Shown: positions 34,552 to 45,837 of the stretch, in pieces | Layout: each line of letters opens with the position of its first letter | How positions within the stretch are numbered: the stretch's first letter is position 1 | Assembly: GCA_002914805.1 (NCBI GenBank) | Contig: JXTB01000177.1 | Span: 504,981-568,980, forward strand | DNA from: Parasponia andersonii | Taxonomy: Eukaryota > Streptophyta > Magnoliopsida > Rosales > Cannabaceae | Direction of reading: 5' to 3' | Length of the DNA stretch: 64,000 bases | The notes under the pieces: generated by a model | Told to the model about the DNA's origin: nothing | Database searches by the model: none | Seen by the model: only the letters and a program-made list of their open reading frames with translations | Made by a program: the position numbers and the translations under genes

Positions 34552-34953
34552 TAGTTGTCGACTAATCCTTGGAACTGATTCCTGGCGTGTTCCCATTTAG
34601 GATCGGAAAAGTCTAGCCATACGCGTGGATCAAATTCTGCTAAGACAAATCATAACATAAATTATAGATCCTTAAAGTCAGACGAGCCAGAACTCACGTC
34701 CCGATCCCTGGAGCTAATCTCGTCAGTCATAGCATGGGGGAATTCACTAATAACACCACATCATATACGATTGGGCCAGACCCAGAAGTCTGCAGGACCA
34801 CTAACAATGGAATCGCATCGTATATGATGTCCGACCTTGACCAAAAATACGAGAAACAAAAAAAAAAGAATAAGCATGAGAAAAGTACGCCGTTTTTATT
34901 ATTTAAATAGGTGCTCGCAACAAGGGTCAGCCTTGTATGACACAGTTAGCACT

Positions 34954-37900
34954 TTACAAATACGCGAAAAAATGAGGAGCCCTAATTACCTCCGGTGTGG
35001 GGAGCGATACTGGCTTCGCACTCGGAGTAGCTTCGGCAGAGGATGGCATACCGGGGTCAGAATCATTGCTAGACAAGATAACTGCACTTGACCCTCCACC
35101 AGTTAAAGCCCCAGGGCCAGGTCGACCCCCCAAAACCTCCGTGGCTTGTTCTAGCTGACCAAAAGTGGGGATAATCTCTCTAGCAACAGAAGCAGATACA
35201 GAAGACCCATCTTTTTCTTCGTCTAGCATCTTCAGTACATTAGCAGGGTACACGATGTTAATCTCATCCCCTAACTACGGCATGTAGTACTTGACTTAAT
35301 AATGATCCCTCTCGACACCCTTCTGCTCATCGAACTGGTCTGGCGTTACCACCTCCGCGTGGCCTTCAAACTCCCTATTCTCCCAGCCAGACCTGTAGCT
35401 CTCCGCAGAAAGGATATCCACCTGCCTCTGGTACCTTACCTTCAGCTTCTCTGCATCCGCTAGCCTATCTCTCTGTGCCGCTAGCCTCAGCTCCGCTTAC
35501 CATTGTGACAAATCGATCAAAAGAGTATTAATATCGGCGAGATCTTCATCGCGCCTGTGAGACAGCTCCACTTGAGTTTCCATCAGTTTACGATGGTCTA
35601 GGTAAAGATGTTGGATTACCTCGTTAGACTTGTCGAGTCTGCACTGCAGAGAATGGGCTTCCAACTTGGCTTTTGCCTCGGCTTTCCTTCCCTCCTTGGC
35701 CTCGTTGATGGCTCTGTCACGAGCAATGAAAGCCAGACCCATATCTGCCCCTATGTTTTGTAGCTCCTGCTCCTTGACCTTGAGCTCGGCTTGGGCCAGC
35801 CTAGCAGCCTCGGCCTCCGAGCGCAGACTGAAGACCTCAGCTTTGAGAGACCAGACCTTCCCCTCTAACTCGGCAAGCTTAGCGACTAGCTCTTCACACC
35901 TAGCCCTCTCGATGTTCAAAGCATGGGCCACTGCACTGCTGACCCTAGCCTCGTCTAGACTCTAGTACAAGTCGAAGTCTGCCCTCATCGTGGCAAGAAT
36001 GGCCCCACTCTGCTCGGCCGCCACAGTGCAGGCATTCAACTGCCCTATCAGCTCACCGACACGAGAAGAATAGAAGGACTGGACAACAACTAACTACAGA
36101 AAATGAGAAAGGGGAGTCAATGTTCAGCAAAGATGCCCAAAATATGTAGGTGATGGCTAGATGAGCCAAACCTGCGCAATGTTGCAGCCAGCAACGAGCT
36201 CTACATTCTCCAGAGAGAGTGCCTCCAGCTCGAACTCCGTAGTTGGACCCTTTCCATGGGTGTTATCTGCGTTTGAATGCGACTCCATCCCACCAATCGC
36301 GAGGACACTTTCTCCTCCAACCGAATGCACTCCAGTAGCTTCTTTCAACACTCTCGAAGTGGCAGAGGTGGGGGCAGTAGAAAGCAGGGCGTTGCTAAGC
36401 ACGCCTTCAAGGACAGCTGGGGGTGGCGCATCCTCAGTAGAAAAAGCCACCGCGACTACTGCTACTTCGACAGCCAACCCTCTTGGAGACCCGCTTGGCT
36501 GTGTTTTTTTGGTCTTGTCTTGACAATGCCCTCAAACAGGTTGCTGCGCGCAGACCTCCTTATCCTCATAAGGGTCAGGGTAGCCCCATTATCATCACTG
36601 TCAGAAAAAGGGGCAGTTCTTCCTCTCTTCCCTGCTAGGCTTTCCTTCCCGTCGAACGAGTCAACTTCCTGGCCCTACTTCGTAGGCACTGGGGGAGGGG
36701 AAGACAACCGAGACTTTAGCCTCGGAGCCCCTCCACTAAGCTCGGCAATCTCCCCACGAGAATGGGCAGTCCAAGACCCCATGCCCGCCTTCGAACCAGA
36801 GCTAGAGGTGGAGGAAGTCGGTGTAGCAGGCTCCCCCAGCAGGCTCGAAGGTGCCCTTTCGCCATATATAATCTTTATGGCCTGAGCCGCCAGAGTTGCA
36901 GGTCCGTCTGCCTCCGGAGAAGGCGCCACGGGTGTTTCACTCCCAGACATGAACAGATCCTCCTAGTCATCGTCTGAGCACATTCTTGGGGTGACAACTC
37001 CCTACCCCCGGCCTCGTCCTCCGAAGAAACCACCAAATGCCGACCAGTGAGGACCTTGGATCGGGCTCTATGGGCAACATAACCCCCTTTGATTGGAGAG
37101 GGGTCTACCAAAGGGCCTGCATCCGAACTTGTAAAAGCAAGCAACATGATTAGAACACAGCCATGAACTGATCGATGGAGCCCTAGAGTACCAATGAACT
37201 CACCCCTGACCCTCTTGGAGGTAGCATTTTCCTCTCGTCAGAGCCTAGCACACTCCTCAGTCACGAGCTTCACTGCCTCTTTGAGCTCATGACTAGTCGG
37301 CGCCACCAGGTCATTGGGACTCGCCAGCTGGCTCGAGGCTGTGATCTGACGACCCACCATGGTGATGCAACTCTGCTCATCATGGTAGAACCGGTTTAAA
37401 GCTGAGGCGTCAAGCTGGCTCTGAAGGTACTTGGTAATGACCCATGTGTCCAGCAATAAGTGGAGATATGAGACAATCCTCGGCATCATGTTCATCACCT
37501 GAGGATTCAAAATGGCCTGGATGTGTCGACAATCCTCGGAGGACCCAAAGGCGACGACTACCTCCTGCTCCTTGAGCCATCCCGCCGACAGCTGTGGCTC
37601 GAACCTGTTTTCCTCTATAGAGGCTGCGCAAATCAAAATACCATGAGTAAAGATGGACAGAGTGCACGCAGACCTTTAAATCATGACTTAGTACTTACCT
37701 TACAGAAAAAATAGAGGAATTCGGAAACGCTCTCTGTTCACCCAAGGAGAGCATCACGCCCCTTCGACGGTGTACAGCCTGGAGTTGGAATCCCATTGCT
37801 TGTCCAATTTTTGCAACATCTAAAAACCGTGATGCCCGGAAGTGGCTGGAGGTAGAAAGTAGAGTAAGAGCTCTTTTTAGGGATGAGGGTGAGCTTGTAG

Positions 37901-38238
37901 GCATAAAAGACCATTTCCAGATCGATATGCACATTGAGGACCGATAGGGCAAAGAGCCCCATCAGGATCATGACCCCATTGACATTCAGTTGCATTGGGT
38001 GAATCTTTGTCAGACTAAGGAACAGGTAGATCAGGGGAGGAAGGGGAAACTGCAACCATTCCAAGTGTCTCCTCCCCAAGACGATGGAGCCTTCGGGGGC
38101 AGAGGGGCGAAGGTACCAGTCTACCGGGCCTTTGACCCTTTGTAAGGTAATCCTGCCGGGGAAGCAGAGCTGCCTCTTTAATGAGCCCAACTCAGAATCC
38201 GCGATGGGATGGAGCTTCTGACTCTAGTTTGGGGCCAT
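34954..38238 (-). pseudogene. Antisense ORF of the Tat element (gypsy-type transposon protein)
   Basis: On the strand opposite gag-pol, between integrase and the 3' LTR, a series of ORFs reads leftward from an ATG at 38236-38238, with a stop four codons later. The first block (38190-37738) has PLPPLIYLFLSLTKIHPMQL, then a hydrophobic stretch. It resembles the N-terminal domain of the plant 'putative gypsy type transposon' family found as an antisense ORF in Tat elements. Later blocks are a DELKEAV-rich segment (37636-37238), low-complexity Ser/Ala/Pro stretches (36950-36157) and a strongly heptad-like, Glu/Lys/Leu-rich coiled coil (35931-35497). Frame changes and stops split it. Its function is unknown even in intact relatives. 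Confidence 0.6.
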
Positions 38239-38689
38239 TATCTCGAATGCGATCAAAGAGAGCAAATGTTCTAGGAAAAGGAAGATTCGAAAACCCTAAG
38301 ATTTGGGAAAGTTGGAATACTTGGAGATTTTGGTAAAGTAAGAAAGAGCACAAGCGTGGCTTTTACAGAGGAGGAGCCAAAAAGTCTCCCCTGGAGGAGA
38401 ACAGTGAGAGGAAGATGGAAGCTCTAGAGTTTCAAAATTTGAAAAAAATTGTGACGCGGGTTAGTGTGCATCGGTCTCAGTAATTAGAAAAAAATGACGA
38501 TAATAAGCCATGTGTACCCTCCGAATTGGCGGACCTGAGGCACGATTTCCCCACTTGATGGATACGAATCCATCAAATAGGGAAATCGGGGGCAGAACAA
38601 GTCACAAGGGGAACACTGGCCGACACGTGTCCATAAAGACTGCTTAAAAGCCACACGAGTTGTATGTGATACCATATGAGCCCATAGGC

Positions 38690-39357
38690 TGTCGGAGGCC
38701 AAGGCCGAATCTATCTCAAACCCTGGACGAGTTTAGCCCAGTCTAATTCTTACCTCGACAGCTAGGGGTCAGGAGCCTCGAGGGTCTTCCGCCAAGAAGA
38801 TCACTGGAGGCAACGCACTGCTCCAAACCCAAACAGGACATTTAATGCAATCCTGGGTAGGTATGTGCATTGGGCAACCGTCCTGACAGAATAGCGGCAT
38901 ATCAAAATCTCACCCCCGCCAGGCTCTAGTCATAGGGGACAGCAGAAAACAGGTCACGATGATGCAAGAGAAATTACAGTAATTATGGCCCGTGATTTCT
39001 AGATTAAGTCATGATGAAAAAAGGTACTCGGTCTTGGGATTGAGAGCTAGGAGGTTCTCAATTCTAGGACTATATATATGAGCCATGCGTCCCCTTGAGG
39101 ACGAGAGGCAGATACGTATAAAAAGAGAAATATATAAAAATTTATAAGCAGAGAGAAAAACTTGATCTTTACTACTCAATCTCAGGGATAAACATCTGAC
39201 TTAAGCATCAGAAAGTCTTTACAGGTGGCCACCCCGGCCTCTCCGACCCAACTTGAAGTTAAAAGTACTCTAGAATAGTGAGGATACGTGGACAGTTAGT
39301 AGATGCAGTATCAGCAGTTTAGAGATATATGGACAGCTGGTGAGAATCGCTCCAACA
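38690..39357 (+). repeat. 3' LTR of Tat element
   Basis: It starts TGTCGGAG and ends CTCCAACA, an 8-bp near-perfect inverted pair, and its last 293 bp match the 5' LTR. An alternative start about 100 bp upstream, at the purine run AAATAGGGAAATCGGGGG (38574-38591), cannot be excluded. The right flank is an (AT)n run, which hides any target duplication. Confidence 0.75.
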
Positions 39358-39577
39358 ATATATATATATATATATATATTTTTTTTTCACGATAAACATC
39401 CTAGCTAGAGTTAAATTTTACCGAATCAGATAGTTGATCGTTCTCTTCTTTGTTACAAAATTCATTTACTGTGACACACGCGCGCGCGCATACATATATA
39501 TATATATACTTTCTCGCATTTTCTCTTTAATTCAATATTTGGAAGTTGAAACCAAGTCTCTTTTATCACATTTCCAG
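39358..39577 (+). other. Residual metacaspase intron with AT and CG microsatellites
   Basis: Contains an (AT)n run at about 39358-39379 and an alternating CGCGCGCGCATACATATATA stretch at about 39479-39508. It ends with CACATTTCCAG, the acceptor for the last exon. Confidence 0.6.
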
Positions 39578-39649
39578 AAGCCATTGTTATCATCGTCAGC
39601 AATGTTCGACATTTACTCGAGAAAATTTGCTTTTCGATGGGAAGTTTGA
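39578..39649 (+). CDS. Metacaspase exon D, C-terminus and stop
   Basis: The acceptor TTTCCAG lies at 39571-39577. From the phase-0 start 23 codons run to TGA at 39647-39649, reading KPLLSSSAMFDIYSRKF and then AFRWEV. The (L)SSSxMFD-Y pattern is the typical end of plant type I metacaspases, normally closing with a basic-aromatic tail such as seen here. Its presence 14 kb from exon C, in the correct phase, strengthens the case that all exons belong to one gene. Confidence 0.8.
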   Translation, partial: KPLLSSSAMFDIYSRKFAFRWEV

Positions 39650-40397
39650 CAATACTTTCCTCGCATATGGTCTTTCCCCCGCGCCCAGTCTCGTTCTTCT
39701 AACATGTCCTCACCCGGGTGTTACAAACAGGATTGGGAAGTTTTCCTATATTAGTTGCCTATCAAGGACAATATTTGTCTCTCTCACATCTATGTAGAGA
39801 ACCAATTGGAAGTAAACTTCTTTTGTTGTTCAGGCTTTCACCGATTGTTAGCGGCATTTCTGTCCTTCTTTTTGTGGGTATTATGTTAATATATAGGTAC
39901 TTTCTCTCTCTCTTGGTCTCTTTATCATTTTCACTTAGGTTTATACTTTCCCTTATTTTGTTTTTTGTTTTGTTGTTCAAAATGGTCTTTCTTTGAACAG
40001 CAAGAGAGGGGTTTAATATATAATTGAGTGCCAACATAGTACTGTTGTCTCTTATAGGTAGTGAAGGTGCCCAATTCTTTCTTGCAGAGAAACGATAATT
40101 AATTTCTTTAACGAAAATATGCATTCCAACATTTTCATTTAGGGTACTTATATTTTTTTAATTCAAAACCTTGTTGAGTATTAGAATTCCAACAGGGTTG
40201 ACACCCAACTATAACCCCATTTTTTTAATACACACAAAGTGAAGCCGTTTATTAATAAGCCAAAATGAACACTTGACTATTATGACACGTGTGGGATAAC
40301 TGACATGGTAGACCATGTTTTACATTTTACATATATTAGGTCGTTTGGTATATATGCCAAAAAACAATAAATGTTTTTGGGATAAATTTAACCCTAT
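39650..40397 (+). other. Probable metacaspase 3' untranslated and downstream region
   Basis: Sequence after the stop codon. It includes pyrimidine-rich stretches (39900-39990) and no further metacaspase motif. ORFs at 39718-39996 and 39762-40124 are hydrophobic or antisense by-products without support. The end of the transcript cannot be placed. Confidence 0.4.
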
Positions 40398-40640
40398 TGT
40401 AACATCTGTCCGCTGCGACTTAAAAACACAAATTTTAGAATAGAAATAGTAGAGGGAGACGCTACTTATAAAGACTCAAAAATATGATTTTTCAAAAACT
40501 TTACTTTATAAAATGTTATCGTAAAAATATTTACATTAGCAAATTGTTCACAAAATATTCAGAATTTGAGCCATATTTATAAACAAAATATTTTCTTTCA
40601 AGAAAAAATCTTACGCGGTCTGGCCATATATACACTACAG

Positions 40641-40808
40641 AGCTACAATTTGGTCTGCTCACTGTTTATCTTCTCTTTCCCCTTACCTACAAGACAATAT
40701 CACTTGATAAGCTACTAAGCTTAGAGCTACAATTTGGTCTGCTCACTGTTTATCTTCTCTTTCCCCTTACCTACAAGACAATATCACTTGATAAGCTACT
40801 AAGCTTAG
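40641..40808 (+). repeat. 84-bp perfect tandem duplication
   Basis: Units 40641-40724 and 40725-40808 are identical by eye (AGCTACAATTTGGTCTGCTC through CTACTAAGCTTAG). It lies within the long gypsy LTR. Confidence 0.95.
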
Positions 40809-41309
40809 TAAGACAGTTTACAGACTTAACAACTTAAATTATACACTACAATTACCAATGAAATATTTCAGCAATCATGACTTATCACCTAACCCACTAT
40901 AATATTCTCAAAACAGGCATAGTCCTCAGCCAATATCAATTTACACTATACTAAAATATTCTAACACAAAACAAAGCTTATAAAGTATGGCAATTTACCA
41001 AAAATAGCGCATAAATAAAGCACATATATTGCCAACCAACTGGCTCACAGTAGGATTACTCTCACAAGAGACTATATCAATGATTAATGAACTAGAGACC
41101 TTGCTCCAAGGCATTACTTATAATTTAATGACCCAGTCTCTTAGGCATCGTATATTATACGTACTAATGAATCCAATGACTTTGGTATTGTATTCTGTCC
41201 ATCATAATGACCCTGTATCTTCATCATCATATTCTATTTATATAACTACAATCTAGTGCTTTGGCATAGCTTACTACAAGCTTTTTACTGGTAATATTCT
41301 ACGTGTATT

Positions 41310-41777
41310 TATTGAAAATAAACTTGTTTAAGCCCATAAGAAATATTTAAGCTCATCAACATGAGACCCAATAAGTTAGAGTTAGCCCAAGTGCAAAACT
41401 CATAAAAGAAAAAAGCCTAAGTCAAAATTAAAAAAGCCTTCCACCTAGAATCTTCTAGTGTTAGTTAGATATTAGCTTTTTATATGTGAATTATTTGATT
41501 ATTATTAGAACTGTGTAGAAGAAAATATGTGTAGTTTAAGGATTTTTATAATTGTTTATTTGTGTGGTTCTTATTGTTTCTCATATAGTATAAATACCCC
41601 TCCCCATTTGAGTTCTAAGCATCAAGTAAGAAGCAAAGTTTCTAAGAGTGAAGAGAAGAGAGAAAGAAGAATAGCTTCTAGTGAGTGAGTGAGTGAGTGA
41701 GTTTGAAAATTGAAGTTGAGAATTTTCTCTTGTAAAAGTATTTGAGTGAATAATAAAGTTTGTTTTACTTTCCAACA
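41310..41777 (+). repeat. 5' LTR of copia copy 2
   Basis: 468 bp, TATTGAAAATAAACTTG to TTTCCAACA. It contains a TATA-like TATAAATACCCC stretch at about 41590 and a (GTGA)n run near 41680-41702. Confidence 0.9.
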
Positions 41778-42283
41778 AAGTGATATCAGAACAAGATTGT
41801 GAGTTCTCTTAAAATTCTAAGTATGCTCTGTGGTTGCAGGTTTGACTGATCTTCCACATCAGAAAAGAATTCTTGATATTGAGAGTATTAGTCATCTGTT
41901 CTAAACATACTACTATTAGATATCAAATCGAAGAACTCGACGAAACGAACACACTGCCATAAGAATCAGCTCAATCGGAGTCCGAACGAGTCAGAACGAG
42001 TCGTCAGAAGTTTGCTGCCACAAACTCAGCCAACTCACTGAGTTGAGTCGAGTCAGAGTCGTTTTACCGAGCCGTCAGAGTTGTTGACCAAGCCATCAGA
42101 GCCGTTGACCAAGCCATCAGAGCCATTTGACCACGCCGTTGACTAAGCTATCAGAATCATTGACCAACTGTTAACCGGCATTGACCATTGACCAAGCGTT
42201 GACTTTGACCGTTGACTTTGACCTGTTGATATACAAGTCAATCTTAAGGTTTTTCTACTTTTTGCATCTATCTGTGTAGTCAA

Positions 42284-44901
42284 ATGTTCCAAAAACTCAC
42301 TCTGTTAAAAGATATGGCTACCGGCAGTTCAGCATCTCCTCAAGTTCCATCACTTCAAGGTAATAACTTTGATAATTGGACTATCAAAATGAAAGTCCTC
42401 CTTAGAGCACATCATGTTTGGGAAGTAGTAGAAAAAGGCTACGAAGAGCCAAGAGATGAGGCAACACTATCTTCAACACATAAGGATAGTTTAAAAGATT
42501 CAAGAAAGAGAGATAAAAAAGCTCTCTTCCTCATCTACCAGGCCTTAGATGACGACGGATTTGAGAAAATCTCAAGTGCAACCTCTGCTAACGAAGCATG
42601 GGAGAAATTTCAAATTTCATACAAAGGAGAAGAAAATGTCAAAAAGGTCCGCCTTCAGACTCTAAGTGGAGAGTTTGATTTATTACACATGACAGAGACT
42701 GAGTCAGTTTCTGACTATTTTTATAGAGTTTTAACCATTTTGAATCAAATGAAGAGAAATGGTGAGAAACTTGAAAATATTACGATTCCGGAAAAGATTC
42801 TTCGATCGTTAGATCCAAACTTTGAGAATATTGTTACTGTCATCAAAGAAACTAAAGATTTGGGAGCCATGACAATAGACCAACTCTTGGGTTCTTTACA
42901 AGCTCACGAGGAAAAGAAAAAGAAAAAGCCAAATTTTAAGGAGCAGCTTCTCAAGACACAACTTATAGAGAAAGAAGATAGCCAATGTAGCGAAAGAAGT
43001 CAACGTGGTCGTGATAGAGGACAAGCCTGAGGACAAGGACATGATACAAGTCGAGGTCGTGGACTAGGTTGGAATTCCAACAACCACAATTATCATATCA
43101 ACAATTTCGAAAGAGGAGAAAGCTCTACAAGAGGTTGTGGTAGAGGTGAAATGAACTCAAGGCCTGAGAAGTCTCAAGTTGAATGTTTCAATTGTCACAA
43201 GTTTGGACATTATGCTAGAGAGTGTAGAGTACCCAATAGCAGAATTAAAGAGAAAGTCAATTACGTTGAAGAAAAAAGGGAAGAAACTGGCACCGTGCTA
43301 CTAGCATATAAAGACAACAATGGAGGACAAGACAACACATGGTATCTTGACACCAGTGCTAGCAATCATATGTGTGGGCGTCGATCAATGTTTATAGAGC
43401 TTGATGAATCAATCAATGGGAGTGTTTCTTTCAGTGATGATTCAAAAGTAGTGGTAAAAAGAAAAGGTAAAATTCTTATCCGCTTAACAATTGGGGGGCA
43501 TCAATTTATTTCAAATGTTTATTTTGTACCCACAATGAAAACAAACATCTTGAGTTTGGGACAACTCTTAGAGAAAAGCTATGATATTCACTTGAAAGAT
43601 TATAGTCTTTCTGTAAGAGATAACAATATGAACTTGATTGCCAAGGTGCCTATGTCAAGAAATAGAATGTTCTTATTGAACATTCAAAATGATATGGCAA
43701 AATATCTAAAAGCATGTTACAAGGATTCATTATGGCTATGGCATTTGAGATTCGGACATCTCAACTTTGGAGGACTAGAGCTATTGTCCAAGAAAGAAAT
43801 GGTGAGAGGCTTGCCATGCATCAATCATCCTGATCAAATTTGTGAAGGATGCTTACTCGGGAAGCAATTCAGGAAAAGCTTTCCAAAAGAGTCGAATTCA
43901 AGAGCCCGAAAGCCACTAGAGCTTGTGCACACAGATGTGTGCGATCCTATCAAACCAAGTTCTTTCGATAAGAGTAACTACTTCTTACTCTTTATTGATG
44001 ATTTCTCAAGAAAGACTTGGGTTTATTTCTTGAAGCAAAAATCAGAAGTCTTTAAACTTTCAAGAAGTTCAAGGCTGCTGTAGAGAAGGAAAGCGGTCTT
44101 CAGAACAAAGCTATAAGATCTGATAGAGGAGGAGAATTCACTTCAAAAGAGTTCCAAGAATTCTGTGGAGCAAATAGAATTCGACGACCTTTAACTGCTC
44201 CAAGATCCCCTCAACAAAATGGCGTGGCAGAAAGGAAAAACCGGACCATCCTCAACATAGCTCGAAGCATGCTGAAAAGTAAGAGATTACCCAAAGAGTT
44301 ATGGGCAGAAGCTATTGTATGAGCAGTTTACTTGTCCAATCGATCTCCAACAAGAAGTGTGTGGGAAAAGACACCACAAGAAGTATGGAGCGGAAGGAAG
44401 CCTGGGATCTCCCACTTGAGAGTCTTTGGAAGCATAGCCCATGTGTATGTGCCAGACGAACATAGATCCAACCTTGATGATAAAAGCGAAAAGTTCACTT
44501 TCATCGGCTACGACACCAATTCTAAAGGATATAAGTTATACAATCCTAACAATAGAAAAGTAATCATCAGTCGAGATGTAATATTCGATAAAGAAGGTGA
44601 ATGGGACTTTGGCTCTCAAACAAATTACTACAATTTCTTTCCACAATTTGAAGATATGAAAACACCAGTAGAGCAAGCAAGAGAAGTCCATCAAGAGGCT
44701 ATTACTCCACCTTCCTCACCGACATCATCCACTTATGAAGACTCACCTCCATCTTTCTTAACTAAGAGGCATGAAGAACATACAAGAAGTCTTGAAGATC
44801 TATATGAGGTGACTGATAGACTTGAAAACCTCACTCTATTTTGCCTATTTGCTGATTGTGAACCGGTGAACTTCCAAGAGGCTATACAAGATGAAAAATA
44901 G
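42284..44901 (+). pseudogene. copia gag-protease-integrase with nonsense and frameshift
   Basis: Gag opens at 42284 or, more like the family, at 42314 (MATGSSASPQ), with FDNWTIKMKVLLRAH and EAWEKFQ-like motifs. A CCHC knuckle (CFNCHKFGHYAREC) lies at about 43187. The protease has WYLDTSASNHMC, and the pre-integrase zinc region LWLWHLRFGHLNFGGL-L ends with C-GCLLGK. Integrase shows HTDVCDP, RSDRGGEF and AERKNR, so all three acidic residues are present. Lesions are an in-frame TGA at 43028-43030 within a Gly/Arg-rich linker (likely CGA originally), a frameshift at about 44058, and a TGA near 44321. The frame then continues through the KLYNPNNRKV region to TAG at 44899-44901, where the deletion begins. 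Confidence 0.88.
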
Positions 44902-44905
44902 AGGT

Positions 44906-45030
44906 GTTGCAAACAAGCATATCGATACTCGCTATTATTACATAAGAGAAGGTGTTGCAAAAATGGAGATTAAACAAGCATATCGATACTCGCTATTATT
45001 ACATAAGAGAAGGTGTTGCAAACAAAGAAG
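44906..45030 (+). repeat. 61-bp tandem duplication at the RT deletion junction
   Basis: AAACAAGCATATCGATACTC recurs at 44911 and 44972, and both copies continue identically through GCTATTATTACATAAGAGAA to GGTGTTGCAAA. The duplicated piece is RNase H coding sequence, placed exactly where the RT deletion ends. The second copy continues into the RNase H C-terminus (KEVQLEYVRSHDQIADIL) to 45146. Confidence 0.9.
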
Positions 45031-45157
45031 TACAATTAGAGTATGTGAGATCACATGATCAGATTGCTGATATTTTGACCAAGTCACTCAAGTTTGAAGA
45101 CTTTACAAGATTAAAAAATTTACTTGGTATTATAAAACAAGTTTAAGAGGAGGGGAG

Positions 45158-45662
45158 TGTTGAAAATAAACTTGTTTAAGCCCATAAGAAATATTTAAGC
45201 CCATCAACATGAGGTCCAATAAGTTGGAGTTAGCCCAAGTGCAAAACTCATAAAAGAAAAAAGCCCAAGTCCAAATTAAAGAAGCCTTCCACCTAGAATC
45301 TTCTAGTATTAGTTAAATATTAGTTTTTTACATGTGAATTATTTGATTATTATTAGAAGTGTGTAGAAGAAAATATGTGTGGTTTAAGGATTTTTGTAAT
45401 TGTTTATTTGTGTGGTTCTTATTGTTTCTCATGTAGTATAAATACCTCTCTCCATTTGAGTTCTAAGCATCAAGTAAGAAATAAAGCTTCTAAGAGTGAA
45501 GAGAAGAGAGAAAGAAGCATAGCTTCTAATGAGTGAGTGAGTGAGTGAGTGAATGCTTCTAATGAGTGAGTGAGTGAGTGAGTGAACTCGAAGAGTGAAG
45601 TTGAGAATTTTCTCTTGTAAAAGTATTTGAGTGAATAATAAAGTTTGTTTTACTTTCCAACA
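45158..45662 (+). repeat. 3' LTR of copia copy 2
   Basis: 505 bp, TGTTGAAAATAAAC to TTTCCAACA. It is longer than the 5' LTR because the GAGTGAGTGAG / AATGCTTCTAAT block (45525-45594) is duplicated. Confidence 0.9.
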
Positions 45663-45837
45663 ATATTCTTGTGAAATTATACAAAACTTCCTGTACATAT
45701 CATAGCATAATCATCAATATGATCTAAGTAGTGATAACAGTTAATACTATAATATTATAGACAAACAACTGCACTTACAACTTTTACGACCTCAACAGTC
45801 CTTCCCTGAGTGTTGAACTACATTCTACTGCGCATGT

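Larger units (their letters stand above)
27777..39357 (+). mobile_element. Ty3/gypsy Tat-lineage retrotransposon
   Basis: The 5' LTR remainder (27777-28068) matches 39065-39357 of the 3' LTR (38690-39357). Next come a primer site TTTGGCGTCATTTGTAGGAA, a gag and a pol with RT, a first RNase H, a second archaeal-type RNase H and integrase. A long 3' region follows with tandem repeats and an antisense ORF. The doubled RNase H and this 3' organisation are marks of the plant Tat group (Retand, Grande, Ogre relatives). Many stops and frameshifts make it non-functional. It fills most of metacaspase intron C-D. Confidence 0.88.
10673..39649 (+). other. Type I metacaspase gene, C-terminal four exons (gene span)
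   Basis: Metacaspases are Arg/Lys-specific cysteine proteases of the caspase-like clan, mainly cytosolic or nucleocytoplasmic, involved in cell death, stress and aggregate clearance. Four plus-strand exons read as one protein: 10673-11000, 11104-11212, 25318-25503 and 39578-39649. Phases agree at each junction. Exon A ends after two bases of a codon and exon B supplies the third; B and C end in phase 0. The first listed exon starts with two bases of a codon, so at least one exon lies upstream and outside the window. The order of motifs (catalytic His, catalytic Cys, WEDH, GG, TYG, SS-MFD-Y near the C-terminus) and the lack of a long p20/p10 linker favour type I. Introns of 14,105 and 14,074 bp are mostly transposons. 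The coding parts have no stops, so the gene may still be expressed; that is inference. Confidence 0.8.
41310..45662 (+). mobile_element. Ty1/copia retrotransposon (copy 2), RT region deleted
   Basis: Flanks GTATT (41305-41309) and ATATT (45663-45667) are a one-mismatch target duplication. LTRs lie at 41310-41777 and 45158-45662. The primer site AGTGATATCAGAACAAG directly after the 5' LTR is a mutated initiator-Met type site, and AAGAGGAGGGGAG before the 3' LTR is the polypurine tract. Gag, CCHC, protease and integrase are present; the RT and most of RNase H are missing. Same family as copy 1, which has the complementary deletion. It is inserted in the LTR of the truncated gypsy element. Confidence 0.9.

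Noticed and set aside
34954-36523. Plus-strand ORFs opposite the Tat antisense ORF (for example 35630-35965 and 36277-36885)
   Set aside because: They mirror the minus-strand coiled-coil and Ser/Pro-rich blocks; the minus frame has the coherent domain order.
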